A stretch of 64,000 nucleotides of DNA from Subtercola boreus. GTDB taxonomy: Bacteria > Actinomycetota > Actinomycetes > Actinomycetales > Microbacteriaceae. Position numbers and translations under genes: made by a program. Each line of letters begins with the position of its first letter. Within the stretch, counting starts at the first letter, position 1. The notes below the pieces were generated by a model. It had not been told where the DNA came from and searched no databases. It was given only the letters and a program-made list of their open reading frames with translations. The stretch is taken from contig NZ_NBXB01000021.1 of the NCBI RefSeq assembly GCF_003399635.1, positions 1 to 64,000 of the forward strand, in the 5' to 3' direction. Of this stretch, positions 62,405-64,000 are shown piece by piece.

Positions 62405-62451
62405 GTGGAGGAAAACACCAGCAAAGTGGAGGGAAGTGGAGTAACGTGGAG
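62405..62451 (+). promoter_or_regulatory. MraZ-box array upstream of mraZ
   Basis: GTGGAG occurs at 62405, 62426, 62436 and 62446, with spacings of 21, 10 and 10 bases. MraZ binds tandem GTGG-type boxes spaced 10 bp upstream of its own operon, so this is its autoregulatory site. Confidence 0.8.
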
Positions 62452-62493
62452 CCATACCCGCAGTCTGGCCGGAAATGAGGGGAGTGAAGGAGC

Positions 62494-62925
62494 ATGTTCC
62501 TTGGTACCTACACCCCCAAACTCGACGACAAAGGTCGCATCATCCTCCCGGCCAAGTTCCGCGAAGAACTTTCGAGCGGAGTCGTCATGACCCGTGGGCA
62601 GGAACACTGCATCTACGTGTTCTCCACGCGGGAATTCGAGTCCGTGCACGAAAAGATCCGCCAGGCTCCCGTGACCGACAAGAAGGCGCGTGACTACCTC
62701 CGCGTTTTCCTGTCCGGCGCGAGTGCGGAAAACCCCGACAGCCAGCACCGGGTCACTGTGCCGGCACCACTTCGCACCTATGCGGGCCTCGACCGCGACC
62801 TCGTCGTGATCGGTGCGGGTTCCCGGGCCGAGATCTGGGACGCAGAGGCCTGGGAGACCTACCTCGCCGAACAGGAAGCCGCCTTCTCCGAGACCGACGA
62901 GGAGGTGATCCCGGGACTCTTCTGA
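62494..62925 (+). CDS. mraZ: MraZ transcriptional regulator
   Basis: A 143-aa AbrB-fold regulator, first gene of the division/cell-wall cluster. It begins [20 protein letters not shown], and the second half repeats the fold around [13 protein letters not shown]. The DXXXR signature is present in both halves (DDKGR, DSQHR). It forms a ring that binds the tandem boxes upstream and tunes expression of the dcw operon. The ATG at 62494 follows AGGAGC. Confidence 0.97.
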   Translation: MFLGTYTPKLDDKGRIILPAKFREELSSGVVMTRGQEHCIYVFSTREFESVHEKIRQAPVTDKKARDYLRVFLSGASAENPDSQHRVTVPAPLRTYAGLDRDLVVIGAGSRAEIWDAEAWETYLAEQEAAFSETDEEVIPGLF

Positions 62926-63031
62926 TGTTCCGCGCCCCGTGACTCCCAGCCGTTCGCCCTGACACACTTCCCCGGTGCCAGGTCGACTCGGATGGGGATC
63001 AGGGGGCACGGCCCGCCAGCACCCGTCATCC

Positions 63032-63985
63032 ATGGAGATCTCCCGCATCCACACCCCTGTCATGCTCGAACGCTCGATCGACCTGCTCGGCCCGGCCATC
63101 GAGGCCCCGGGCGCCGTGCTCGTCGACGGCACCCTCGGGCTCGGCGGCCACGCCGAAGCCTTCCTCACCCGCTTCCCCCAGCTCACGCTCGTGGGCCTTG
63201 ACCGCGACCTCGAAGCGCTTGCGCTGGCCGGCGAGCGGCTCGCTGCGTTCGGCGAGCGGGCGAAGCTGGTGCACTGCCGTTACGACGAGATCCGGGATGC
63301 CCTCCACGGGCTCGGCTACGACACGGTTCAGGGCATCCTGCTCGATCTGGGTGTCTCGTCGATGCAGCTCGACCGTGCCGAGCGCGGTTTCGCGTACTCG
63401 AAGGATGCGCCGCTCGACATGCGGATGGACGGCACGGCAGAGCTGACCGCCGAGGAGATCCTCGCCGAGTACTCCGAGCACGACCTCCGGCGGATCTTCT
63501 GGGAGTACGGCGAGGAGCGGCTGGCCGCACGGTTCGCCCGCCGCATCGTGGAGCGCCGCACCGAGAACCGTCTCGTGCGCTCGGCCCAGCTTGTGGACCT
63601 GTTGTCGAAGGCGACCCCCGCAGCACTCGCCCGCCAGGGCCACCCGGCCAAGCGGGTCTTCCAGGCCCTCCGCATCGAGGTGAACCAGGAACTGGCCTCG
63701 CTCGAGGCTGTCGTTCCCGCCGCAATCGCTTCGCTGGCACTCGGCGGCCGGATGGTCGTGCTGTCGTACCAGTCGCTCGAAGACCGCATCGTCAAGCGTG
63801 CGCTCGCGGCCGCCACCACGTCGTCAACTCCGCCCGGCCTGCCGGTGGAGCTACCGGAACACCAGGCGCAGCTGAAGCTGCTCGTTCGTGGCGCCGAGCT
63901 CGCCTCCGACGACGAGAAGGCCGCAAATCCCCGATCCACCCCCGTGCGCCTCCGCGCGGCCGAGCGAGTGAGAGTCGCATCATGA
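63032..63985 (+). CDS. rsmH: 16S rRNA (cytosine1402-N4)-methyltransferase
   Basis: An SAM-dependent methyltransferase of 317 aa acting on C1402 of 16S rRNA. It begins with [14 protein letters not shown], then [15 protein letters not shown] near 35 (SAM site), [13 protein letters not shown] near 105 and [14 protein letters not shown] near 207. The ATG at 63032 keeps the usual short N-terminus, but its ribosome site is weak; a GTG at 62975 would add 19 residues. The stop overlaps the next gene start as ATGA. Confidence 0.95.
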   Translation: MEISRIHTPVMLERSIDLLGPAIEAPGAVLVDGTLGLGGHAEAFLTRFPQLTLVGLDRDLEALALAGERLAAFGERAKLVHCRYDEIRDALHGLGYDTVQGILLDLGVSSMQLDRAERGFAYSKDAPLDMRMDGTAELTAEEILAEYSEHDLRRIFWEYGEERLAARFARRIVERRTENRLVRSAQLVDLLSKATPAALARQGHPAKRVFQALRIEVNQELASLEAVVPAAIASLALGGRMVVLSYQSLEDRIVKRALAAATTSSTPPGLPVELPEHQAQLKLLVRGAELASDDEKAANPRSTPVRLRAAERVRVAS

Positions 63986-64000
63986 CCAGTGTCGCCCCGT
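63982..64000 (+). CDS. Start of the next dcw gene (probably ftsL-like), cut by the window end
   Basis: The ATG at 63982 overlaps the rsmH stop as ATGA, the coupling used throughout this region. Only six codons (MTSVAP) are inside the window. In dcw clusters the gene after rsmH is ftsL, a small septal membrane protein, so that is the expectation from order alone. Confidence 0.5.

Overview
The window is a contiguous piece of a high-GC actinobacterial chromosome. Gene content and order point to a member of the Microbacteriaceae or a close relative. There is a GarA/FtsR/MerR block, an orphan ParA beside pyruvate carboxylase, and a conserved run fadD - glk - plsC - aroG - pknL - Rv2175c-like - idsA - DUF3040 - mraZ - rsmH that leads into the division/cell-wall (dcw) cluster. 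Many genes overlap by ATGA/GTGA. Several starts look leaderless, with a TANNNT hexamer 5-8 bases before the start codon.

Positions 1-14.7 kb form a carbohydrate island that looks lower in GC than the rest. It begins with the 3' end of an IS256-type transposase. It then encodes a secreted GH32 fructanase with ricin-type lectin repeats, a fructose/ribose-type ABC importer, an L-xylulose-reductase-like SDR, a FrcK-like kinase, two long-chain polyol (mannitol-type) dehydrogenases, transaldolase, a zinc polyol/alcohol dehydrogenase, an ABM-fold protein and a LacI repressor. A LacI-type palindrome (TGACATCGATGTCA) overlaps the -35 box at three promoters of this island, so the whole set is probably one local regulon. 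The island ends in a TetR-like gene fossil and a 16-bp tandem repeat (14.73-14.98 kb).

Positions 15.0-26.9 kb carry an SDR and then an extended Nit1C / 'MSMEG_0565-0572' cluster: amidohydrolase, NitB-like protein, radical SAM protein, a fused GNAT-AIR-synthase-like protein, nitrilase, a small NitG-like protein, a flavoprotein, a second nitrilase paralogue, a glycosyltransferase and an acyl-CoA ligase. The second nitrilase has lost two of its three catalytic residues. A GlnR-like array of 5-mers on an 11-bp grid lies upstream, which suggests nitrogen control. The Nit1C core has been linked to cyanide/nitrile nitrogen assimilation in other bacteria; the product of the extended cluster is unknown.

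Positions 26.9-45.1 kb are mixed. They hold a DMT exporter divergent from a MocR regulator with overlapping start codons, VOC and aldo-keto reductase genes, a J-domain/NERD-like fusion, a membrane-anchored M15-like putative peptidase behind an MtrA-like site array, and a lipoprotein. A compact operon follows with a small secreted two-cysteine peptide, a small protein, a peptidoglycan-binding MacA-like adaptor, an ABC ATPase and an FtsX-like permease, a possible bacteriocin-like peptide export system. Then come a putative DNA glycosylase family protein, an S4 protein, a coiled-coil protein, an HtrA-like protease, a TRIC-family channel, a PabC-like lyase and DUF3097.

Positions 45.2-64.0 kb are core genome: garA, ftsR, a second MerR, ParA, pyc, def, fadD, glk, plsC, aroG, a PASTA kinase, its probable DNA-binding partner, idsA, DUF3040, mraZ (with a MraZ-box array), rsmH and the first codons of the next dcw gene. 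Non-coding gaps are short, none above 300 bases. Several hold long hairpins between convergent genes, or tandem repeats that start at a stop codon.
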